NCBI RefSeq assembly: GCF_001485495.1
Contig: NZ_BCNF01000082.1
Coordinates: forward strand, 1 to 44,184
Length of the DNA stretch: 44,184 nt
Source of the DNA: Gordonia desulfuricans NBRC 100010
Lineage (GTDB): Bacteria; Actinomycetota; Actinomycetes; Mycobacteriales; Mycobacteriaceae
Direction of reading: 5' to 3'
In this document: positions 16,735 through 24,983 of the stretch, in pieces
Layout: each line of letters opens with the position of its first letter
How positions within the stretch are numbered: position 1 is the first letter of the stretch
Made by a program: the position numbers and the translations under genes
Notes under the pieces: generated by a model
What the model was told of the DNA's origin: nothing
What the model saw: the letters and a program-made list of their open reading frames with translations, nothing else
Databases searched by the model: none

Positions 16735-17106
16735 GGGGCTGATCGGTTTCGACTACGTGCGTCGAGGTGGGGGAAGCGTGTCGGTGCAGGCCAGAGACCA
16801 CCGTATAAGCGTCGCGGCAACCAATTAAGCGCCGATAAGAATCAGCGCGACTACGCCCTCGCTGCCTGACAGCGAGCTCGTGGTCTGTCGGCCCGGACCA
16901 TGCTCTCGGATCCGGTGCCGGCATCATCTTCGAGAGCTCACCGTACGCACCGGTCGCGGGTGCGGACGGGACAACCAACAGCGACTGGGATCGTCATCTC
17001 GGCTTGTTCACGTGACCGGGAGATCCAAGTAGAGACCTAGTGAACTGCACACGGAGAAGCCCCGCTGAAGCGACGGAGGACCCGGGTTCAATTCCCGGCA
17101 GCTCCA
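16735..17106 (+). ncRNA. ssrA: Transfer-messenger RNA (tmRNA)
   Basis: The 5' end GGGGCTGATCGGTTTCGAC and the 3' end GGTTCAATTCCCGGCAGCTCCA form the tRNA-Ala-like acceptor and T arm (GGGGCTG pairs with CAGCTCC, with one G-T). The tag reading frame begins with the resume codon GCC at 16831 and encodes ADKNQRDYALAA, ending in TGA at 16867-16869. The C-terminal YALAA is the usual protease-recognition signal, and the whole closely resembles the mycobacterial tag. CCA is not encoded; the next bases are CGA. The length of 372 nt is normal. Confidence 0.95.
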
Positions 17107-17113
17107 CGAGAAG

Positions 17114-17143
17114 GGCCCCTCACCTCACCGGTGAGGGGCCTTT
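17114..17143 (+). terminator. Rho-independent terminator of ssrA
   Basis: GGCCCCTCACC (17114-17124) and GGTGAGGGGCC (17130-17140) form a perfect 11-bp stem around a five-base loop, followed by TTTG. It starts 8 nt after the tmRNA end. Confidence 0.85.
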
Positions 17144-17252
17144 GTCATGCCGGGGTCGGAGGACTCTTCTGACCGCGTACAGAACCAGCACCTCTCAGTG
17201 GGACCGAGTGGATATTCCACACCACCGGCTCTGCGGTGCGACTTGTGGCCGC

Positions 17253-18155
17253 TCACGCCTGTCCGACGAGCTTGCGGTCGCCGGCGCGCATGAGGGCGCT
17301 GCCCGTGCCGCCGCCGACGGCGCCGATCGCGACCTGACCGGCGCGGATCGCGGCGTCGAGGTCGACACCGGTCTCGATACCGCAGTCACGCAACAGGTAC
17401 ACGAGATCCTCGGTGGCGATGTTGCCGCTCGCACCGGGCGCGAACGGGCAGCCGCCGAGACCGCCGACCGAGGCGTCGAGGCGGGTGATGCCGGCCTGCA
17501 CGGCCGCGTACGCGCTGGCCAATCCGGTGCCACGGGTGTTGTGGAAATGCGCTCCGAGCGGCAGATCACCGATCAGTGGGCGCACCGCGTCGACGAGATC
17601 TGTGACCCGACGCGGAGTGGTGGTGCCGATGGTGTCGGCGATGGCGATCCGGTCGGCACCCGCCGCGACGGCCTGCTCGACGATCCGGGTGACCCGGCCG
17701 GTCGGGGTGGGCCCGTCGAACGGGCAGTCCCATGCGGTCGCGATGATCACCTCGACGGTGGCGTCCGCGATGTGGGCGGCGTCGACGATGTCACCGATCA
17801 GGGCGGCCGACGCCTCGGTGTCCCGGCCGACATTGGCGCGGCTGTGCGCATCCGAGGCCGACACCACGTACTCGAGATGGGCCACACCGGCATCGAGGGC
17901 CCGGCGTGCACCGTTCACCGACGCGACGAGTGCCGAGAACCGGACGTCGGGGAATCGGTGCAGATGCCGACAGATCTCGGCGGCGTCGGCGAGTGCGGGC
18001 ACCTTGGACGGCGAGACGAAGGCCGTCACCTCCACCTCGCGGACCCCGGTCGCGCAGATAGCTTCGAGCAGTTCGAGTTTCGTGGCGGTGTCGATCGGTT
18101 CCTCGATCTGCAGGCCGTCGCGCATGGCGACGTCGCGAATGGTCACCGCGGTCAT
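17253..18155 (-). CDS. mvaB: Hydroxymethylglutaryl-CoA lyase-like enzyme
   Basis: A 300-residue TIM-barrel lyase. RDVAMRDGLQIE holds the metal- and base-binding residues at the N-terminus, HFHNTRGTGLASAYAA gives the later metal-binding histidines, and GLGGCPFAPGASGNIATEDLVY contains the mobile loop with the catalytic cysteine. HMG-CoA lyase splits HMG-CoA into acetyl-CoA and acetoacetate in leucine breakdown. Relatives act on other 3-hydroxy-acyl-CoAs such as citramalyl-CoA. Its ATG overlaps the stop of the upstream CaiB-type gene (TGATG on the minus strand), so the two form a coupled pair and probably act in sequence on one substrate. Confidence 0.85.
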   Translation of the reverse strand: MTAVTIRDVAMRDGLQIEEPIDTATKLELLEAICATGVREVEVTAFVSPSKVPALADAAEICRHLHRFPDVRFSALVASVNGARRALDAGVAHLEYVVSASDAHSRANVGRDTEASAALIGDIVDAAHIADATVEVIIATAWDCPFDGPTPTGRVTRIVEQAVAAGADRIAIADTIGTTTPRRVTDLVDAVRPLIGDLPLGAHFHNTRGTGLASAYAAVQAGITRLDASVGGLGGCPFAPGASGNIATEDLVYLLRDCGIETGVDLDAAIRAGQVAIGAVGGGTGSALMRAGDRKLVGQA

Positions 18156-19414
18156 CAGATCACCCCGTCCTCGGCAAGATCGGCCAACGTCTCGGCGTCG
18201 AGCCCCAACAGTTCACCGTAGACCGCGGCATTGTCGGCACCCGGCGTGGGCGGGCCGGCATTGCGGATGCCGCCCGGCGTGTCACTGAACTGCGGCACCA
18301 GGCCGGGACCGAGAACCGTTCGGCCACTGCGTTCGTCGTGATGCTCGGCGATCATGCCGCGCGCCCGCAGGTGCGGGTCGGCGACGACGTCGGCGATCGT
18401 GTTGACCGGACCCACCACCACACCGGCCTCCGACAGCACCTCGGTGAGTTCGTCGGCACCGAGCTGCCCCGACCACGCGCCGATCAGTGCGTCCAGCTCG
18501 TCCTGATTGCGGCCACGGGCGGCGTGGTCGGCGAACCGTGCATCGGTGGCGAGTTCGGGGCGGCCCATCGCCGCGCACAACCGGACGAACACCGAATCCT
18601 GGTTGGCGGCGATGATCACATGGGTGCCGTCGGCGGTGGGGTAGAGGTTCGACGGTGCGATGCCGTCGAGGCGGGTGCCCGACGGCCCGCGCACCACACC
18701 GCCCATCGCATAGTCGGCGATCGTCGACTCCTGCACGGCCACACACGATTCCAACAGCGAGGTATCGACCACCTGCCCCTTTCCGGTGACGGTGCGGCGA
18801 TACAGTGCAGCCAGGGCGCCCTGTGCGGCGAACATCCCGGCGAGGGTGTCGCCGAGCGACAGCGACAGCCGTGGCGGCAACTGGCCGGGGTAGCCGTTGA
18901 TGTGGCGCAGACCCGAGGCGGCCTCGGCCACCGAGGCATAGCCCGCACGTCCGGCGTCGGGACCGGTCTGACCGTATCCCGACACCCGGACGACGATGAT
19001 CCCCGGATTCCGGTCGGCCAGTACGTCGGGGCCGATGCCGAGCCGTTCGAGCGTGCCGGGCCGGAAGTTCTCGACGACGATGTCGGCCTGATCGGCCAAC
19101 TGCAAGAAGATGTCCCGGCCGCGATCGCTGCGCAGATCCAGGGTGATGGCCCGCTTGTTGCGGGCGTGCACGGTCCAGTAGAAGCGATGTCCGTCGACCT
19201 CGGCCTGTCCCCAGGTGCGGATCGGGTCGGGGCGGCCCGGTGCCTCGATCTTGACGACGTCGGCGCCCATGTCGCCGAGCAGTCGTGCGGCGTGCGGCCC
19301 CGCGATGAGGGTGCCCAACTCGAGGACGCGGATGCCCTCCAGCGGTCCGGACGGGTGGGGGCCGGGCGGGACGGGGAGGTCCGCAGATGCCGACGATGCA
19401 CGGGAATCGACCAT
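18155..19414 (-). CDS. CaiB/BaiF family CoA-transferase (class III)
   Basis: A 419-residue class III CoA-transferase. The N-terminal nucleotide-binding region reads GIRVLELGTLIAGPHAARLLGDMGADVVKIE, followed by NKRAITLDLRSDRG and VVENFRPGTLERLG, all typical. LSLGDTLAGMFAAQGALAAL near residue 172-191 carries the aspartate that forms the acyl-anhydride with substrate. It moves CoA between carboxylic acids, often from succinyl-CoA. Coupled to an HMG-CoA lyase, it could make HMG-CoA or a related dicarboxyl-CoA from the free acid for cleavage. The start MVDSRASS is chosen because the ATG is the first that leaves a plausible length; a longer frame has no family support. Confidence 0.85.
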   Translation of the reverse strand: MVDSRASSASADLPVPPGPHPSGPLEGIRVLELGTLIAGPHAARLLGDMGADVVKIEAPGRPDPIRTWGQAEVDGHRFYWTVHARNKRAITLDLRSDRGRDIFLQLADQADIVVENFRPGTLERLGIGPDVLADRNPGIIVVRVSGYGQTGPDAGRAGYASVAEAASGLRHINGYPGQLPPRLSLSLGDTLAGMFAAQGALAALYRRTVTGKGQVVDTSLLESCVAVQESTIADYAMGGVVRGPSGTRLDGIAPSNLYPTADGTHVIIAANQDSVFVRLCAAMGRPELATDARFADHAARGRNQDELDALIGAWSGQLGADELTEVLSEAGVVVGPVNTIADVVADPHLRARGMIAEHHDERSGRTVLGPGLVPQFSDTPGGIRNAGPPTPGADNAAVYGELLGLDAETLADLAEDGVI

Positions 19415-19544
19415 GGCGTCCAGTGTGGCGTGCGCGTGTCGCGGGAGGCAATGAGACCCCGGCCATCGGCAAGTTAGAGACAAAAGTGAGAATATGTGTC
19501 AACATCGTGAGGTTGCCGAGCACGGCTCGACGAGGAGGGGACCG

Positions 19545-21362
19545 ATGACCACACCCGAAACCGGGCTGCTGCCGGATGTGTCGCTGCGCGACGTGCTCAC
19601 CGGAGCCGCCGCGATCTGCCACGATCTGCCGACCATGCTGCGTGTACTGCCCGACTTCATCCCCAAGCCGCCGACGCGGAAGATGTCGATCGGCAAGCGG
19701 TTCACCCAGACCGTCGCCCGCCACCCCGACCGCGACTTCCTGCGGTTCGAGGGGCAATCCATCACCTACCGCGAGGCCAACGCGAAGGCCAACCGCATCG
19801 CCGACCTGCTCACCCGGCAAGGTGTCACCCGCGGCGACGTGGTGGCCGTGCTCGCCCGCAACCATCCCGATGTCGTGATCACGATGCTCGCGATCGTCAA
19901 ACTCGGCGCCATCACCGGCATGATGAACTTCAATCAGCGCGGCGCCGTGCTCGAACACAGCCTGGGTCTGATCGACGCCAAGGTCATCATCCATGACGCG
20001 GATCTCACCGAGGCGCTGGAAACGGTTCCGCCGCAGACGCTTCCGCCGCACCGGATCACCTACGACGAGCTGCGCACCCGAATCAGTGTCTGCTCGCCGG
20101 TCGACCCGGCGGTCACCGACACGATCCCGTTGGGCGACACCGCCTTCTACATCTTCACCTCGGGAACGACGGGATATCCCAAGGCCAGCAAGATGAGTCA
20201 CAACCGGTGGCTCACCGCCATGGCCGGGATCGGCGGCCTGGGCGTGCGGCTGCGCCCCGACGACGTCATCTACACCGCGCTGCCCTTCTACCACAACAAC
20301 GCACTGACCATCTCGGTGTCGGCGGCGATGATGTCGGGTGCATGTCTGGCGATCGGACGGCACTTCTCGGCATCGAGGTTCTTCGACGAACTCGTCGAGA
20401 ACGACGCGACCGCCTTCAGCTACATCGGTGAACTCTGCCGCTACCTCCTGGCGCAACCGCCGAAGGCCACCGACCGTGCCCACCGTGTCCGGGTGGCCGT
20501 GGGAAACGGTCTGCGCCCGGACATCTGGGATGCATTCGCCGAACGCTTCGGCATCGATCGGATCTGCGAACTGTACGCGGCCAGCGAGGCCAACATCGGA
20601 TTCGTCAACATCTTCGGGGTACCCAGATCGGCGGGGTTCTCACCGCTGAAGTACGCGATCGTCGAGTACGACGAGGAGACCGGCGAACCGCGGCGTGGAC
20701 CCGACGGACGGGTGATCCACGCCGGCCGGCGGGGTACCGGACTCCTCCTCGCCGAGATCAACAGCCGGGTGCCCTTCGACGGCTACACCGACGCGGCGGC
20801 ATCGGCCAAGAAGGTCGTCACCGACGCCTTCGCCGCCGGCGACCGGTGGTTCAACAGCGGCGATGTGGTTCACGACCAAGGCTTTTCCCACATCGGATTC
20901 GTCGACCGGATCGGTGACACCTTCCGCTGGAAGGGCGAGAACGTGGCCACCACCGAGGTGGAGGCCGTGCTCGACGCCCACCCCGACATCGAGGAGGCCG
21001 TCGTCTACGGCGTCCCGGTCTCGGGCACCGACGGCAAGGCCGGGATGGCCGCGATCAGTCTCCGTGCGGGCAAGAGCTTCGACGCCGTGGGCCTGGCCGC
21101 CCACGTCCGGACGGGACTCCCGGCCTATGCGGTGCCGCTGTTCGTGCGGATCACCGACCACCTCGAACACACGTCGACCTTCAAGAACATGCGAACCGAC
21201 CTGCGTAAGCAGGCCTTTCACGACACCGGCGACGACCCGGTGTTCGTGTTCACCGACGACGGCTACGTCGCGTACTCACCGGAATTCGTCGACCGGCTGG
21301 CCGGCGCATCCCGTCCGGCTGGCCCCGCGACCCACCCCGCCGATCACGCTCAGCGCGCCTGA
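19545..21362 (+). CDS. fadD6: Long-chain acyl-CoA synthetase, FadD6 type
   Basis: A 605-residue AMP-forming ligase of the fatty-acid transport protein (FATP/FadD6) group. IFTSGTTGYPKASKMSH begins near residue 203 (P-loop), LYAASEANIGFVNI is the substrate-pocket motif, and GDTFRWKGENVATTEVE near residue 462-478 is characteristic of FATP-type very-long-chain enzymes. It activates long fatty acids to CoA thioesters for breakdown or lipid assembly. GAGGAGGGG at 19532-19540 supports the ATG at 19545. It is divergent from the CaiB/HMG-CoA lyase pair and overlaps the convergent hydrolase by 13 nt. Confidence 0.85.
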   Translation: MTTPETGLLPDVSLRDVLTGAAAICHDLPTMLRVLPDFIPKPPTRKMSIGKRFTQTVARHPDRDFLRFEGQSITYREANAKANRIADLLTRQGVTRGDVVAVLARNHPDVVITMLAIVKLGAITGMMNFNQRGAVLEHSLGLIDAKVIIHDADLTEALETVPPQTLPPHRITYDELRTRISVCSPVDPAVTDTIPLGDTAFYIFTSGTTGYPKASKMSHNRWLTAMAGIGGLGVRLRPDDVIYTALPFYHNNALTISVSAAMMSGACLAIGRHFSASRFFDELVENDATAFSYIGELCRYLLAQPPKATDRAHRVRVAVGNGLRPDIWDAFAERFGIDRICELYAASEANIGFVNIFGVPRSAGFSPLKYAIVEYDEETGEPRRGPDGRVIHAGRRGTGLLLAEINSRVPFDGYTDAAASAKKVVTDAFAAGDRWFNSGDVVHDQGFSHIGFVDRIGDTFRWKGENVATTEVEAVLDAHPDIEEAVVYGVPVSGTDGKAGMAAISLRAGKSFDAVGLAAHVRTGLPAYAVPLFVRITDHLEHTSTFKNMRTDLRKQAFHDTGDDPVFVFTDDGYVAYSPEFVDRLAGASRPAGPATHPADHAQRA

Positions 21363-21994
21363 GCCCTCGTGGTGCGCAGTTCGGTTCCGACGAAATCCAG
21401 TGCGGCCCGGTGCCAGAGACCGACATGATCGAGCATCGGATGTCCACCGCCGGGCACCGGGACATAGGTGGCGTCCATGCCGCGATCACGGAGTTCCTCG
21501 ATGCCCTTGGCCGTGCGGTGTGCGTAGGTGACGGTGTCGGCGTCGCCGTGGATCGCCAGCACGCGGGCGTCGTCGTGAATCATCCGCCAGTCGGCGAACT
21601 GCCACCACGGGGCGAGGGCGAGTACCGCGCTCACCCGGGTGTCGGCGGCCAGTTGCGCGGCGATCCGGCCGCCCATCGAATGTCCGATCACCGCGACGGG
21701 GGTCTCGGGATGATCCCGGCACGCCTGCTCGAGTGCGGCCCGCGCATACGGCATCGGTGAGGCCTGGCCGCCGTTCCAGCCGTACACCCGGTAGCGCACC
21801 TGCCGGATGTCGACGGCGCGCCCGAACCGCAGCGCGATGGATGCGGTGAACGGATACATGCGCATCGCCGACCCCTGCCACGGCGAGAACGGCCGGTAGC
21901 TGCTGTCGGTGCCGCCGGGCAGGACCAGCACGCTCAGCGCCGGGCCGCCGGCGCGGTTGCGGGCGCGGGTGGGCAGGCGCGTCTGTTCGGTCAC
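21350..21994 (-). CDS. Alpha/beta hydrolase
   Basis: A 214-residue alpha/beta hydrolase. The nucleophile elbow is GHSMGG near residues 104-109, with the oxyanion side at [21 protein letters not shown] gives the acid residue and GGGHPMLDH the catalytic histidine near residue 186. A serine hydrolase is certain by motif; the substrate is not evident. The start is GTG. Its 3' end overlaps that of fadD6 by 13 nt on the opposite strand. Confidence 0.8.
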   Translation of the reverse strand: MTEQTRLPTRARNRAGGPALSVLVLPGGTDSSYRPFSPWQGSAMRMYPFTASIALRFGRAVDIRQVRYRVYGWNGGQASPMPYARAALEQACRDHPETPVAVIGHSMGGRIAAQLAADTRVSAVLALAPWWQFADWRMIHDDARVLAIHGDADTVTYAHRTAKGIEELRDRGMDATYVPVPGGGHPMLDHVGLWHRAALDFVGTELRTTRAQAR

Positions 21995-22104
21995 GTCTCG
22001 ATGGTCTCAGGCGCAGCACCGCCCGGGCCGTTCAGGGGGAGTTCACAGCACTGTCTACGTCACCTCGCCCTGCGGATCGGGGGATCGGTGGCAGAATTCG
22101 ACAT

Positions 22105-23748
22105 ATGGCACATCCTCGCGCCGGCACCCCGGCACTGCCCGAAGACCTCATCGACGTGGCCGCAGTGGACAGGGCCTACTACGACACCACGCCGGATCCG
22201 GAGAATCCGTTGCAGCAGGTGGTCTTCGGTACCTCGGGTCATCGCGGGTCGAGCCTGGACGCGTCGTTCAACGAGGCCCACATCCTGGCCACCACCCAGG
22301 CGATCGTCGAATACCGCACCGGCGCCGGCATCACCGGGCCGCTGTTCATCGGCTTCGACACCCACGCGCTGTCCATCCCGGCCTGGCGCACCGCCCTCGA
22401 GGTGCTCGCCGCCAACGAGGTCTCCACCTTCACCGCCACCGACGACACCTTCACCCCGACGCCCGCGGTCAGCCGGGCGATCCTGAAGTTCAACGCCGAG
22501 CATCCGGGTGTGCAGTCCGACGGGATCGTCGTCACCCCGTCGCACAACCCGCCGCGCGACGGCGGATTCAAGTACAACCCGCCCAGCGGTGGCCCCGCCG
22601 ACACCGCGATCACCTCCTGGATCGCCGGCCGCGCCAACGATCTGCTGCGCAACAAGCTCGACGGCGTCCGACGAATCCCGTTCGAGCAGGCCCGATCCGG
22701 CCAGTACGTCACCGATCACTCGTTCATCGAGGAGTACTGCAACGCGCTGTCGGGTGTGGTCGACATGGATGCGATCCGCACCTCGGGTATCCGGATCGGT
22801 GCCGACCCGCTCGGCGGGGCGTCGGTGGGGTACTGGGCGGCGATCGGGTTCCGCTACAACCTCGCGAACCTGACGGTGGTGAACCCGACCGTCGACCCGA
22901 CGTTCTCGTTCATGACCCTCGACACCGACGGCAAGATCCGGATGGACTGCTCGTCGCCGAATGCGATGGCGTCGCTGATCGGTGCGCGCGACCACTACGA
23001 CATCGCCACCGGCAACGACGCCGACTCCGACCGGCACGGCATCGTCACCCCCGACGCGGGCCTGATGAATCCCAATCACTATCTCGCCGTGGCCATCGAC
23101 TATCTGTTCACCCATCGGCCGGGATGGTCCGAGCAGGCGGGCGTCGGCAAGACGCTGGTGTCGTCGTCGCTGATCGATCGTGTGGTCGGCGGGATCGGCC
23201 GCCGTCTGGTGGAGGTGCCGGTGGGGTTCAAGTGGTTCGTCGAGGGACTGCTCGACGGGTCGATCGCGTTCGGCGGTGAGGAGAGCGCGGGCGCATCGTT
23301 CCTGACCCTCGACGGCGGGCCGTGGACCACCGACAAGGACGGCATCATCCTGGATCTGCTGGCCTCGGAGATCCTCGCCGTCACCGGCAAGACCCCGTCG
23401 CAGCGCTATCGCGAACTGGCCGACCGGTACGGCGAGTCGGCCTATGCCCGCATCGACGCGCCGGCGTCGCGGGAGCAGAAGGCCGTCCTGTCGAAGCTGT
23501 CGCCGTCGCAGATCACCGCCACCGAGCTGGCCGGGGAGAAGATCACCGCGATCATGACCGAGGCGCCCGGCAACGGTGCGGCCATCGGCGGACTGAAGGT
23601 GACCACCGAGAACGCGTGGTTCGCGGCTCGGCCATCGGGTACCGAGGACGTCTACAAGATCTACGCCGAGTCGTTCAACGGCCCCGAGCACCTGGCGCAG
23701 GTGCAGGTCCAGGCGCAGGAGGTCGTCGACGCCGCGCTCAACGGCTGA
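22105..23748 (+). CDS. pgm: Phosphoglucomutase (alpha-D-glucose phosphate-specific)
   Basis: A 547-residue phosphohexomutase that interconverts glucose 1-phosphate and glucose 6-phosphate for glycogen, trehalose and cell-wall precursors. The phosphoserine lies in [17 protein letters not shown] at Ser146, the same number as in E. coli Pgm. [10 protein letters not shown] is the magnesium loop, GGEESAG the sugar-binding loop and [12 protein letters not shown] the phosphate-binding loop. All four domains are intact. ATG lies 7 nt after CAGAAT, a possible -10 box, so translation may be leaderless. Confidence 0.95.
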   Translation: MAHPRAGTPALPEDLIDVAAVDRAYYDTTPDPENPLQQVVFGTSGHRGSSLDASFNEAHILATTQAIVEYRTGAGITGPLFIGFDTHALSIPAWRTALEVLAANEVSTFTATDDTFTPTPAVSRAILKFNAEHPGVQSDGIVVTPSHNPPRDGGFKYNPPSGGPADTAITSWIAGRANDLLRNKLDGVRRIPFEQARSGQYVTDHSFIEEYCNALSGVVDMDAIRTSGIRIGADPLGGASVGYWAAIGFRYNLANLTVVNPTVDPTFSFMTLDTDGKIRMDCSSPNAMASLIGARDHYDIATGNDADSDRHGIVTPDAGLMNPNHYLAVAIDYLFTHRPGWSEQAGVGKTLVSSSLIDRVVGGIGRRLVEVPVGFKWFVEGLLDGSIAFGGEESAGASFLTLDGGPWTTDKDGIILDLLASEILAVTGKTPSQRYRELADRYGESAYARIDAPASREQKAVLSKLSPSQITATELAGEKITAIMTEAPGNGAAIGGLKVTTENAWFAARPSGTEDVYKIYAESFNGPEHLAQVQVQAQEVVDAALNG

Positions 23749-23772
23749 GCCGCCACCGGGGTCGGTCGGGGA

Positions 23773-24330
23773 TCAGACGCTCCAGCGCCACAGGGTGGGT
23801 GCCGGGCCACCGGCATCCGGTGACGGCCCCACCTCGGCGAGGCCGTCGATCTTTCGCAGGCGGTTTTCGACGTCGGGGTCGGTGACCTCGGCGCCGGTGA
23901 ATCCCTTGGTGAGGGCGACCGCGTCGGTGGTGGTGAAGTGTCTGCCGGTGATCCCGTGGGTGAAGACGCGGTCGTGCCAGAGCCGTTCGGCCAGCGCGGT
24001 GCGGGCATCGACGACCACCGTGGTGTGGTCGAAGGCCAGGCTGCGTCTGCGGTCGGCCGGTGCCCAACGGATGTCGGCGGTCCAGATCGCCTGATCGGCC
24101 CAGAACGTCGCCCACATGGTGATCGCCGACAGCTGTCCCAGCGCGGTGGGGACCTCGTCGACGCCGACGGTGGCCAGTGCCCGTGCCACCGCAGCCGCCG
24201 GCGGTTCCCCGGGGTGTTCCTCGACGGTCGGCAGCATGCGATCGCGCTCGGTGGCATCGGGTGTGCGATCGTGCGTCGCGACGAGCACACGTCGGGTGGT
24301 CGGATCGTAGGTCAGGGCGACCAGCTTCAT
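23773..24330 (-). CDS. Nudix/NrtR-like protein lacking a clear Nudix box (tentative)
   Basis: A 185-residue protein. The first strand KLVALTYDPTTRRVLVATHDRTPD and the following GEPPAAAVARALATVGV resemble the start of a Nudix fold, but the GX5EX7REUXEEXGU catalytic box is not present. The C-terminal part (FTTTDAVALTKGFTGAEVT...RLRKIDGLAEVG...PTLWRWSV) looks like the small winged-helix segment of NrtR-type regulators or ADP-ribose-sensing proteins, which end in a short basic or aromatic strand. It may therefore be a ligand sensor and not an enzyme. It is convergent with pgm and divergent from the globin. Real gene likely; family assignment low. Confidence 0.5.
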   Translation of the reverse strand: MKLVALTYDPTTRRVLVATHDRTPDATERDRMLPTVEEHPGEPPAAAVARALATVGVDEVPTALGQLSAITMWATFWADQAIWTADIRWAPADRRRSLAFDHTTVVVDARTALAERLWHDRVFTHGITGRHFTTTDAVALTKGFTGAEVTDPDVENRLRKIDGLAEVGPSPDAGGPAPTLWRWSV

Positions 24331-24476
24331 CGGATCCCTCCTGCAGACGGTCGGTGGGCCGCCGAAAACTTCTCACATCAGGTCTCTGGTCGTGTGAGAA
24401 CCCGGCAACGGGCTCGGCAAAGCCATTTCCCGGTGGGGTAATCGGCAGGTAACGCCCGGCGCCCACCCTTTCTCGT

Positions 24477-24893
24477 ATGGACAAAGATCTTCTCAGCCAC
24501 AGTCTTTCACTTGTCGATCTGCCCGACGATGGACTCACCGTCCGCTTCTACGACATCCTGTTCGAACGCTACCCCGCGGTCCAGCCCATGTTCACCCGCG
24601 GCACCCGCCTGCAGGCGAGCATGCTGCGCACCGCGGTGATCGCCGTGGTCGACCATCTCGACGACCCGGAATGGCTCACCACCACGCTGGGTGCCATGGG
24701 CCGTCGGCACGCCGCACTCGGGGTGACCGAACCCATGTACGGTGCCGTCGCCGAGTGCATGATCGCGGCGATGAGCGAGATCGGTGGCCAGGACTGGAGC
24801 CCGGAGATGACGGATGCGTGGACCGAGGCCCTGACCGCGGTGGCATCGCTGATGCTGGCCGGCTACCCCGAAGAGGAAGAGGGTGCCGCCTGA
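24477..24893 (+). CDS. Single-domain bacterial globin
   Basis: A 138-residue globin of the flavohaemoglobin-like type without a reductase domain. Helix A to C contains VRFYDILFERYPAVQPMF with the conserved Phe at CD1; LQASML provides Gln at E7, as in flavohaemoglobins; and MGRRHAALGV near residue 76-85 gives the proximal His at F8. These support haem binding and a role with O2 or NO. The C-terminus is acidic. It lies 146 nt from the divergent NrtR-like gene and just before the GH31 gene. Confidence 0.85.
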   Translation: MDKDLLSHSLSLVDLPDDGLTVRFYDILFERYPAVQPMFTRGTRLQASMLRTAVIAVVDHLDDPEWLTTTLGAMGRRHAALGVTEPMYGAVAECMIAAMSEIGGQDWSPEMTDAWTEALTAVASLMLAGYPEEEEGAA

Positions 24894-24983
24894 TCCTGGG
24901 GAGAACCCGTCTCCGCCGAGCCTTCGATCGGTGTCCTCGACAATCAGCCGCGCCCGGACCTGCCCGCCGGGTAGCGTCCGGGT

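Noticed and set aside
19415..19544. A palindromic operator between the CaiB gene and fadD6
   Set aside because: Only loose partial symmetry (GACA...TGTC) was seen in an AT-richer stretch. It may be promoter DNA, but no arms are good enough to report.
18282..20483. A 733-residue minus-strand frame crossing the CaiB-type gene, the divergent gap and fadD6
   Set aside because: It crosses a divergent promoter region and two genes in other frames with strong motifs; no family is visible.
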